DNA of 17,252 bases from an uncultured Oxalobacteraceae bacterium (GTDB lineage: Bacteria; Pseudomonadota; Gammaproteobacteria; Burkholderiales; Burkholderiaceae), in contig CAMLDH010000043.1 in the NCBI GenBank assembly GCA_946478765.1, positions 1 to 17,252 of the forward strand. The letters are read 5' to 3'. The first letter of the stretch is position 1. Each line of letters starts with the position of its first letter. Positions 8,574 through 17,252 of this stretch are shown here, piece by piece. The notes under the pieces were generated by a model. It worked only from the letters and a program-made list of their open reading frames with translations. It made no database searches and was not told where the DNA came from. Position numbers and translations under genes: made by a program.

Positions 8574-8996
8574 TTAACGCTTTTGACGCAGCTTCTGAAT
8601 CGCCGCCAATTGCGCGATCGCCGCCGCCAATTCCGCCTGGGCTTTCGCATAGTCGATCTTCGACTCTTTGTTGCTCAGGGCTTCTTCGGCCAGCTTTTTC
8701 GCTTCCGTTGCCTTCGCCTCGTCCAGATCCTTGCCGCGAATCGCGGTGTCGGCCAGAACGGTGATTGCATTCGGTTGCACTTCGAGGATGCCGCCGGCGA
8801 CGAAGACGAATTCATCTTCAGCCTGGCCCGGCACCTTGATGCGTACCGCACCCGGCCTGATACGCGTGATCAGCGGAGTGTGCTGGGGATAGATACCCAG
8901 TTCACCTGCTTCACCCGGCAACGCGACGAACTCGGCCTCGCCCGCGAAGATTTGCTCTTCGGCGGAGACCACGTCAACGTGAATAGTGTGTGCCAT
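8574..8996 (-). CDS. atpC: F1F0 ATP synthase epsilon subunit
   Basis: Central-stalk subunit of F1 that couples gamma rotation and inhibits hydrolysis through its C-terminal helices. The 140-residue product has the usual length: an N-terminal beta-sandwich starting [20 protein letters not shown], with [19 protein letters not shown] and [20 protein letters not shown], then the two-helix C-terminal domain rich in Ala, Glu and Lys. I chose ATG at 8996, preceded by GGAAGG at good spacing; an in-frame ATG at 9011 would add MEGSN but overlaps that RBS. The upstream spacer to atpD is 158 nt, unusually long for this operon, because it contains a REP-like palindrome. A strong terminator follows the gene. 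Confidence 0.97.
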   Translation of the reverse strand: MAHTIHVDVVSAEEQIFAGEAEFVALPGEAGELGIYPQHTPLITRIRPGAVRIKVPGQAEDEFVFVAGGILEVQPNAITVLADTAIRGKDLDEAKATEAKKLAEEALSNKESKIDYAKAQAELAAAIAQLAAIQKLRQKR

Positions 8997-9034
8997 GTTT
9001 GAACCTTCCATGTTCTTCCGAAGAATTCGCCATT

Positions 9035-9140
9035 CTCACCCTCCCTTTCAAGGGGAGGGCTGGGGTGGGGATGGGTTCCGATCGCATACTATGCAACGTG
9101 TTAACCCATCCCCCACCTAACCTCCCCCTTGAAGGGTGAG
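9035..9140. repeat. REP-like palindromic repeat in the atpD-atpC spacer
   Basis: The left arm 9035-9077 and the reverse complement of the right arm 9103-9140 share CTCACCCT, TCAAGGGG and GGGGATGGGTT with a few gaps; a 25-nt loop (9078-9102) separates them. Read through, it encodes PTPALPLKGR, a peptide I recognise from many spurious translations of dispersed G-rich repeats in beta- and gammaproteobacteria. The element probably entered the operon as a mobile or REP-type repeat. It could stabilise the upstream mRNA or lower atpC expression. Confidence 0.8.
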
Positions 9141-9154
9141 GAACTGAATAGCGA

Positions 9155-10579
<1,425 letters not shown>

Positions 10580-10607
10580 TTAGATTCTGTTCAACGCATT
10601 TGCGTTA

Positions 10608-11477
10608 TTACACCGCAGCTGCACCGGCGACGATCTCGGAGAGTTCTTTAGTAATCGCCGCCTGACGGGTCTTGTTGTAGACCAACTTCAGTTCGCCAAT
10701 CACGTTACCGGCGTTGTCGGATGCCGACTTCATCGCCACCATGCGCGCCGATTGCTCGGACGCCATGTTTTCGGCAACGGCTTGATAAATCAGCGCTTCG
10801 ACATAACGCACCAGCAACTCATCGATCACGGTCTGGGGGTCAGGCTCATACAGGTAATCCCACGAATGGTTACCCTTGTCACCCTGCAGCTTGTCCGCGG
10901 CCAATGGCAGCAATTGCTCCAGCATCGGCTCCTGCTTCATCGTATTGATGAATTTGGTATACACGAGGTAGACCGCATCGAGCTTGCCATCCTGATATGC
11001 GTCGAGCAACACCTTGACCGGACCAATCAACTTGTCCAGATGCGGTGTATCCCCGAGTTGGGTCGCATGCGACACCACCTTGGCACCGATACGATTCAGG
11101 AAACCGAAACCTTTGTTGCCGATTGCGACTGCTTCAAGCTTGACGCCCCGACCTTCGAGTTCGCGCATTTTGGTCGTCACCAGGCGCAAGGCATTGGTAT
11201 TCAAACCACCGCACAAACCCTTGTCGGTCGTGACCACAATCAAACCCACCGTCCTGGCCTTGTCTTGCTTGACCAGGAACGGATGCGTGTACTCCGGATT
11301 GGCTTGCGACAAGTTAGCGGCGATATTACGAATCTTGTCACTATAGGGACGAGCCGACCGCATCCGGTCCTGCGCTTTGCGCATTTTGGATGCGGCGACC
11401 ATTTCCATCGCCTTCGTGATCTTCTTCGTATTTTCGACGCTCTTGATCTTGCCGCGTATCTCTTTACCAACAGCCAT
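10608..11477 (-). CDS. atpG: F1F0 ATP synthase gamma subunit
   Basis: Rotor shaft of F1 that turns inside the alpha3beta3 hexamer. The 289-residue length is typical. The N-terminal helix [20 protein letters not shown] followed by [19 protein letters not shown], the segment [12 protein letters not shown] and the C-terminal helix with [18 protein letters not shown], ending in [20 protein letters not shown], are the family hallmarks. A strong RBS AAGGAG lies before the ATG. It follows atpA after only 30 nt and is cotranscribed with it. Nothing unusual is seen. Confidence 0.98.
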   Translation of the reverse strand: MAVGKEIRGKIKSVENTKKITKAMEMVAASKMRKAQDRMRSARPYSDKIRNIAANLSQANPEYTHPFLVKQDKARTVGLIVVTTDKGLCGGLNTNALRLVTTKMRELEGRGVKLEAVAIGNKGFGFLNRIGAKVVSHATQLGDTPHLDKLIGPVKVLLDAYQDGKLDAVYLVYTKFINTMKQEPMLEQLLPLAADKLQGDKGNHSWDYLYEPDPQTVIDELLVRYVEALIYQAVAENMASEQSARMVAMKSASDNAGNVIGELKLVYNKTRQAAITKELSEIVAGAAAV

Positions 11478-11507
11478 GAGTGTTTACTCCTTCAGCGCCA
11501 GTTGAGA

Positions 11508-13043
11508 TCAGAACGATTTTTTGAAATCAGCAATCGCGGCGGCCAGTGCAGTTTCACCGTCCTTGTCGAGTTGCTTGGTCTCTTCAATCTTCTGCAACAA
11601 TGCAGCGTGGCTGGTCTTCATGAAGTTGTGCAGGCCGGATTCGAAGGCCAGTACTTTCTTCACGTCGATGCTGTCGAAATAGCCTTTGTTCACGGCAAAC
11701 AAGGACACGGCCATCAGCGAAATCGGCAGCGGCGAGTATTGCGATTGCTTCAGCAATTCCGTCACGCGGGCACCGCGATCGAGCTGCTTGCGGGTCGCTT
11801 CATCAAGGTCGGATGCAAACTGCGCAAATGCGGCCAATTCACGATACTGCGCCAAGTCGGTACGGATACCGCCGGACAGGTTTTTGATAACCTTGGTCTG
11901 TGCGGCGCCACCGACGCGCGACACCGAAATACCGGCGTTGATCGCAGGACGGATACCGGCGTTGAACAGCGATGTTTCCAAGAAGATCTGACCGTCGGTA
12001 ATCGAAATCACGTTGGTCGGAACGAACGCGGACACGTCGCCGGCTTGCGTTTCGATGATCGGCAATGCGGTCAGCGAACCGGTCTTGCCTTTGACTGCGC
12101 CATTGGTGAATTTCTCGACATAATCGGGGTTCACGCGAGCGGCGCGCTCGAGCAGACGGCTGTGCAGGTAGAACACGTCGCCAGGATACGCTTCACGGCC
12201 TGGTGGACGGCGCAACAGCAGCGACACTTGACGGTAAGCCACGGCTTGCTTGGACAGATCGTCATAAATGATCAGCGCATCTTCACCGCGATCGCGGAAG
12301 TATTCGCCCATCGCGCAGCCGGAGTAGGCCGACACGTATTGCATCGCGGCGGATTCGGAAGCGGTGGCAGCGACGACGATGGTGTATTCCATTGCGCCGT
12401 GTTGTTCCAGGGCACGCACTACGTTCTTGACGGACGATGCTTTCTGGCCGATCGCGACGTAGATACAGGTCATGTTCTGACCTTTTTGATTGATGATCGC
12501 ATCAATCGCTACGGCCGATTTACCTGTTTGACGATCGCCAATGATCAATTCACGCTGACCGCGGCCAATCGGCACCATCGAGTCGATCGACTTCAGGCCG
12601 GTTTGCATCGGTTGCGATACGGATTGACGTGCGATAACGCCCGGTGCGATTTTCTCGATCGGGGCGGTCAATTTGGCGTTGATCGGGCCTTTGCCATCGA
12701 TCGGCTGACCGAGTGCATTGACCACGCGGCCTTTAAGTTCCGGGCCGATTGGCACTTCCAGGATGCGGCCGGTGGTTTTAACCGTGTCGCCTTCGGAAAT
12801 GTGTTCGTATTCGCCCAGAATAACGGCGCCGACAGAGTCGCGCTCGAGGTTCAGTGCGAGGCCGAACGTATTGCCCGGGAATTCCAGCATTTCGCCTTGC
12901 ATCGCGTCTGACAGACCGTGGACGCGGACGATGCCGTCGGTGACGGAAATAACCGTACCTTGATTGCGAATCTCAGCGCTGTCGCCGAGCCCTTGAATCC
13001 GGCTCTTGATCAGTTCGCTGATTTCAGACGGGTTGAGTTGCAT
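11508..13043 (-). CDS. atpA: F1F0 ATP synthase alpha subunit
   Basis: Non-catalytic nucleotide-binding subunit of F1 that alternates with beta. The 511-residue product is near the usual 513. It starts [20 protein letters not shown] (delta-contacting N-terminal helix), has Walker A GDRQTGKS (169-176, with K175), the [17 protein letters not shown]alker B region, the signature [20 protein letters not shown] and the arginine-finger segment GISVSRVGG. The C-terminal helical domain is complete, ending [12 protein letters not shown] 147-nt spacer containing a hairpin separates it from atpH, longer than the other spacers of the operon apart from atpD-atpC. Confidence 0.99.
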   Translation of the reverse strand: MQLNPSEISELIKSRIQGLGDSAEIRNQGTVISVTDGIVRVHGLSDAMQGEMLEFPGNTFGLALNLERDSVGAVILGEYEHISEGDTVKTTGRILEVPIGPELKGRVVNALGQPIDGKGPINAKLTAPIEKIAPGVIARQSVSQPMQTGLKSIDSMVPIGRGQRELIIGDRQTGKSAVAIDAIINQKGQNMTCIYVAIGQKASSVKNVVRALEQHGAMEYTIVVAATASESAAMQYVSAYSGCAMGEYFRDRGEDALIIYDDLSKQAVAYRQVSLLLRRPPGREAYPGDVFYLHSRLLERAARVNPDYVEKFTNGAVKGKTGSLTALPIIETQAGDVSAFVPTNVISITDGQIFLETSLFNAGIRPAINAGISVSRVGGAAQTKVIKNLSGGIRTDLAQYRELAAFAQFASDLDEATRKQLDRGARVTELLKQSQYSPLPISLMAVSLFAVNKGYFDSIDVKKVLAFESGLHNFMKTSHAALLQKIEETKQLDKDGETALAAAIADFKKSF

Positions 13044-13087
13044 ATTCCTAACTCCTGATTTGTTGTGGACCGAGTAATACTGCTTTA

Positions 13088-13120
13088 ACTCTGTCTACTC
13101 TATAGTGTTGGAGACAGAGT
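13088..13120. repeat. Hairpin in the atpH-atpA spacer
   Basis: A perfect 9-bp inverted repeat, ACTCTGTCT (13088-13096) / AGACAGAGT (13112-13120), encloses a 15-nt loop. A third copy of the core, AACTCTGTCCC, occurs near 13147. There is no T-tract in either direction, so it is not an intrinsic terminator. It may protect or process the mRNA between the two cistrons. Confidence 0.6.
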
Positions 13121-13190
13121 AATTCGGCGCACGGCGGCACCTCATAAACTCTGTCCCGCAACGCCTAAATTACGCAATACATAAAATTGC

Positions 13191-13736
13191 TTACGCAGCC
13201 AAGGCAACGTGCATCTGTTGCAGCTTGGCACGGACCGAAGTGTCGAGCACTTCGTCGCCAACCACTACACGCACGCCACCGATCAGCGTCTGGTCGACGG
13301 CTACCGATGGATTGAGCTTGCGGCCGAATTTCTTTTCCAGCGTGGCAACCAACTCGTTTACCTGCGCGTCGGATAATGCGAACGCACTGGTGATGTCGGC
13401 ATCCGCAGCGCCTTCCTGTGCATTTTTCAATGCGTGGAATTGGGCGCCGATTTCCGGCAACATACTCATGCGGCCATTTTGGACCAGCATGTTGATGAAG
13501 TTTTTCGCTTCATTGTTGACCGGGGATTTCAGCACGGACAAAAAGGTATCGGCGATCAACTGATTCGATACCTTGGGATTGTCGGCGAGTGCCTTGACGT
13601 CGGGGAGGGCCGCAACTTGTGCCATCTCGGAAACGAGATCGGACCAAGCCGCGAGGTTGGCCGCTCCGTTGCCGGCCTTGGCCACACGGAACAAAGCTTC
13701 TGCGTAAGGGCGAGCTATCGTTGCGAGTTCTGCCAT
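13191..13736 (-). CDS. atpH: F1F0 ATP synthase delta subunit
   Basis: Peripheral-stalk subunit linking alpha of F1 to subunit b. The 181-residue product matches the family length. It shows the N-terminal domain beginning [20 protein letters not shown] and the C-terminal family motif: a helix [20 protein letters not shown] followed by [20 protein letters not shown], near the end of the protein. Its ATG lies 2 nt after the atpF stop, suggesting translational coupling. The sequence is ordinary. Confidence 0.97.
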   Translation of the reverse strand: MAELATIARPYAEALFRVAKAGNGAANLAAWSDLVSEMAQVAALPDVKALADNPKVSNQLIADTFLSVLKSPVNNEAKNFINMLVQNGRMSMLPEIGAQFHALKNAQEGAADADITSAFALSDAQVNELVATLEKKFGRKLNPSVAVDQTLIGGVRVVVGDEVLDTSVRAKLQQMHVALAA

Positions 13737-13738
13737 GA

Positions 13739-14209
13739 TTACAGTTCTGCCTTCAATTGGTTCAACAAGTCAGCGTGCGCTGCTGCATTGATTTCACGCT
13801 TCAAGATTTGCTCGGCGCCTTTGACCGCAAGGGTCGCTACTTCGCCGCGCAGCTCTTCACGCGCTTTGGTCACTTGTTGATCCGCATCGGCTTTGGCGGC
13901 GGCGATGATGCGCGCAGCTTCTTCAGAGGCAGTTTTCTTGGCGTCTTCGATAATGCCGAGAGCGCGCTTTTCAGCGTCGCCAATGCGCTTTTGGCCTTCG
14001 TCACGAGCGCCGGCCAGCTCTGCCTGCACGCGCTTTTCAGCGGCAGCCATCTCTGCTTTGCCTTTGTCGGCGGCAGCCAATCCATCCGCAATCTTCCGTG
14101 CGCGCTCATCGAGCGCTTTCATCAGCGGCGGCCACACGAATTTCATCGTGAAAGTCGCCAGGATGAAGAAGACCACGAACTGCGCAATCAATGTTGCATT
14201 TAAGTTCAC
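13739..14209 (-). CDS. atpF: F1F0 ATP synthase subunit b
   Basis: Peripheral-stalk subunit with one N-terminal membrane helix. The 156-residue product matches E. coli b. It begins [20 protein letters not shown], the transmembrane helix, continues [20 protein letters not shown], then a long charged, alanine-rich coiled coil (roughly residues 30-140) and the delta-binding C-terminus ending LLNQLKAEL. Only one b gene is present in the operon, as expected for non-photosynthetic proteobacteria. atpH follows after 2 nt. Confidence 0.98.
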   Translation of the reverse strand: MNLNATLIAQFVVFFILATFTMKFVWPPLMKALDERARKIADGLAAADKGKAEMAAAEKRVQAELAGARDEGQKRIGDAEKRALGIIEDAKKTASEEAARIIAAAKADADQQVTKAREELRGEVATLAVKGAEQILKREINAAAHADLLNQLKAEL

Positions 14210-14286
14210 GGTGATTTCCTTCTCAGAATAACGTGTGCCGAGCGCTCAGTCGGTTGACCTTCGCCCGGCAAAATGAGAATAGGCGA

Positions 14287-14541
<255 letters not shown>

Positions 14542-14605
14542 TTAAGGATAGTCAAAAGTCAAAAAATTAAAACCAAAATACTGCGAAACCTGCTTTACAA
14601 CGAAA

Positions 14606-15785
<1,180 letters not shown>

Positions 15786-15880
15786 TCTTGTCCTGAATCG
15801 TGCAACCCGTGGCCTCCCTTTTCGGGTAGCCGGTACGGGCCGTGATGTATCTATGGGAGTGTGTTCAGCGAAGCCACGGG

Positions 15881-15910
15881 ATTATACGGGTTTTCCACAG
15901 TAAAGGTCAA
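15881..15910 (-). promoter_or_regulatory. Sigma70-type promoter of the atp operon
   Basis: On the minus strand TTGACC (complement of 15905-15910) and TATAAT (complement of 15881-15886) are separated by 18 bp, close to the housekeeping consensus. Transcription would start near 15874, giving an untranslated leader of about 90 nt before atpI. The leader region is bounded by an 8-bp inverted repeat, CCCGTGGC (15806-15813 and complement of 15873-15880). Confidence 0.85.
15891..15899 (+). promoter_or_regulatory. Single DnaA-box-like sequence inside the atp promoter spacer
   Basis: TTTTCCACA fits the relaxed DnaA box TTWTNCACA. It lies between the -35 and -10 elements of the atp promoter. I saw no second box nearby, so this is not an origin; it may be chance or a DnaA regulatory site. 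Confidence 0.35.
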
Positions 15911-16074
15911 TTGCCTGCTGCGCTGCACCGTGGACCGTTTTGGACGAAATGCCGGACCTCCCTGGTAGCGCGTTCTTGAGTTCCGCATGCCCGGCATCGC
16001 AACCGCATCTCGCGTCAAGATTTTTCTCTTTTAAATCAATAGGTCATTGAGATTTACAAAAGATAAAAAATTAA
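15911..16074. other. Spacer between the atp promoter and the hydrolase pseudogene
   Basis: No gene is seen. The part next to the pseudogene (about 16018-16075) is strikingly A/T-rich. No GC hairpin with a T-tract was found, so how parAB transcription ends before the atp promoter is unclear. Confidence 0.5.
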
Positions 16075-16330
16075 TTAGCTGGCGGCTTCCGCCAGCCAGC
16101 GGTGCCCCTGCGCCCAATCGCCCAGACCACTGTCACCATTGATATGGCCGTGCGGACCGACCCAGTCTGCACGGTCAGGGTTATTCCAATGCGCCGGCTG
16201 TACGCACCGCGCATTCGGCAATACTGCCTCCCACAATGTCTGGCCAGTGGCCCGCGCTGGAATTGTAGAGACCGGGCACAATCAGGATCGTGGCTGCCCT
16301 CAATGCCGCGTGGCCGATCGTGTCCGTCAT
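16075..16330 (-). pseudogene. RBBP9/YdeN-type serine hydrolase, frameshifted and internally deleted
   Basis: The start ATG (complement of 16328-16330) overlaps the parB stop (ATGA). The first frame reads TILIVPGLYNSSAGHW, the typical first strand and oxyanion region of RBBP9/YdeN alpha/beta hydrolases. An extra base near 16243-16245 then shifts the frame; the next frame continues QTLWEAVLPNARCVQPAHW and NNPDRADWV, and jumps at about 16150-16160 straight to GHINGDSGLGDWAQG, the C-terminal catalytic-His segment. About 100 residues, including the nucleophile elbow, are absent, so about 85 codons remain of a family of roughly 180. The gene cannot be functional. The order parB-hydrolase-atpI suggests it was once cotranscribed with parAB. 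Family assignment comes from motif memory. Confidence 0.85.
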
Positions 16331-17220
16331 TCCGGCCGCAGCTTCGCAATCACGCCATCCAGAGCATCGAGGTCGGCAAAATCAATGATGAGCTGGCCCT
16401 TGTTTTTGGCGCCCAGCTTGATCGTGACTTGCGTGGCCAAGGCGTCGGATAATTCTTCTTCCAGCCGCGTGATGTCGCGCGATTTTTCCTTGCTGTTGTC
16501 ACGCGGCTTGTTGGCGGATGCCTGCTCGCTGGCGGTGCGCACCACCAGCTTTTCGGCTTCGCGCACCGACATGCGTTTGGCGACGATTTGATTGGCCAGT
16601 GAAATTTGTGTGGCGCCATCGACCGCCAGCAATGCGCGGGCGTGGCCCATGTCGATATCGCTTGCCATCAGCATGGTTTGCACCGGCTTGGCAAGATTGA
16701 GCAGGCGCAGCAGATTCGATACCGCGCTGCGGGAGCGGCCGACCGCGCCTGCCGCCTGTTCATGCGTGAAATCGAAATCGGTGATCAGGCGATGGATGCC
16801 TTGCGCTTCTTCCAGCGGGTTCAAGTCTTCGCGCTGAATGTTTTCGATCAGCGCCATGGCGGCGGCGGCCTGGTCGTCGACATCCTTCACCAGCACCGGC
16901 ACTTCGGTCAGGCCGGCAATTTGCGCGGCACGAAAACGCCGTTCGCCAGCGATGATTTCATATTTGTCCGAGCCGTTGTGCCCGACCGGACGCACCAGGA
17001 TCGGCTGCATCAAACCCTGCGCCTTGATCGAGGCGGCGAGTTCGTTCAAGGCGCCTTCATCCATGCGCGTGCGCGGCTGATATTTGCCGGCTTGCAATTG
17101 CGCAATGAACAGCGCCGAGGGTGCGCCGGGAATGCTCGGTACCGCTTCGGCGACATCGGAAGATCCGCCGAGCAATGCGTCGAGACCGCGGCCGAGGCCT
17201 TTGGGTTTTTTCGTGACCAT
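16327..17220 (-). CDS. parB: Chromosome-partitioning protein ParB
   Basis: CTP-dependent DNA clamp that loads at parS sites near the origin and works with ParA to segregate the chromosome. The 297-residue product has the usual layout: an N-terminal ParA-interacting peptide KKPKGLGRGLDALLG (4-18), the ParB/Srx CTP-binding domain with YQPR (47-50) and GERRFRAA (92-99), ENIQREDLNPLEEA (126-139), a helix-turn-helix around 152-175 (HEQAAGAVGRSRSAVSNLLR), and a C-terminal dimerisation domain ending DALDGVIAKLRPE. The ATG at 17220 has a modest RBS (CAGG). parA is expected directly upstream, beyond the window edge; the 32 bases left of it show no stop. No parS consensus was seen in the window. The stop codon overlaps the start of the hydrolase pseudogene. 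Confidence 0.97.
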   Translation of the reverse strand: MVTKKPKGLGRGLDALLGGSSDVAEAVPSIPGAPSALFIAQLQAGKYQPRTRMDEGALNELAASIKAQGLMQPILVRPVGHNGSDKYEIIAGERRFRAAQIAGLTEVPVLVKDVDDQAAAAMALIENIQREDLNPLEEAQGIHRLITDFDFTHEQAAGAVGRSRSAVSNLLRLLNLAKPVQTMLMASDIDMGHARALLAVDGATQISLANQIVAKRMSVREAEKLVVRTASEQASANKPRDNSKEKSRDITRLEEELSDALATQVTIKLGAKNKGQLIIDFADLDALDGVIAKLRPE

Positions 17221-17252
17221 GATTGCCTGCTGTTCTGATTTGTTGAGGACAG

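Noticed and set aside
10752..12911. A 719-codon open frame on the plus strand opposite atpG and atpA
   Set aside because: It runs antisense to two unmistakable ATP synthase genes and its composition (rich in His, Arg, Gln) is that of a mirrored reading of conserved codons. No family resemblance or RBS.
16071..16349. A 92-codon minus-strand frame across the hydrolase remnant
   Set aside because: It is in the wrong frame for both recognisable parts of the hydrolase and has no family resemblance.

Overview
This 17.25 kb window comes from a moderately GC-rich Gram-negative chromosome, most likely a betaproteobacterium and plausibly an Oxalobacteraceae relative. The assignment rests on the order parB - (hydrolase remnant) - atpIBEFHAGDC, which is typical next to the replication origin in Burkholderiales, and on the sequence character of the F-type ATP synthase subunits. 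No rRNA, tRNA, CRISPR array or complete insertion sequence was seen.

Left part, plus strand (1-7314): the 3' portion of a type-B carboxylesterase gene (cut by the window edge), an APC-superfamily amino-acid permease, a small class I SAM-dependent methyltransferase with an N-terminal export or anchor sequence, then the glycerol catabolic pair glpD-glpK. A 164-bp, nearly full-length imperfect palindrome lies between the permease and the methyltransferase and encodes the permease's last residues.

Middle (7315-8001): a roughly 690-bp stretch without an intact gene. It holds a C-terminal scrap of an MFS transporter and what looks like the first ten codons of a cupin-type gene, so it appears to be a decayed locus.

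Right part, minus strand (8002-17252): reading in the direction of transcription, parB (probably preceded by parA outside the window), a frameshifted and internally deleted RBBP9/YdeN-type hydrolase pseudogene whose start overlaps the parB stop, a strong sigma70-type promoter, then the complete nine-gene ATP synthase operon atpI-B-E-F-H-A-G-D-C ending in a UUCG-loop terminator, and finally a small CoA-binding (YccU-like) protein. The atp operon carries two internal structured spacers: a short hairpin between atpH and atpA, and a REP-like palindrome between atpD and atpC.

Functionally the window joins glycerol-3-phosphate oxidation (GlpK phosphorylates glycerol, GlpD feeds electrons to quinone) with the ATP synthase that uses the resulting proton gradient, next to the chromosome-partitioning locus. 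Most of it is ordinary core genome. The points most worth a second look are the palindromic element, the exported methyltransferase resembling the mitochondrial ATP-synthase c-subunit lysine methyltransferase family, and the decaying genes.
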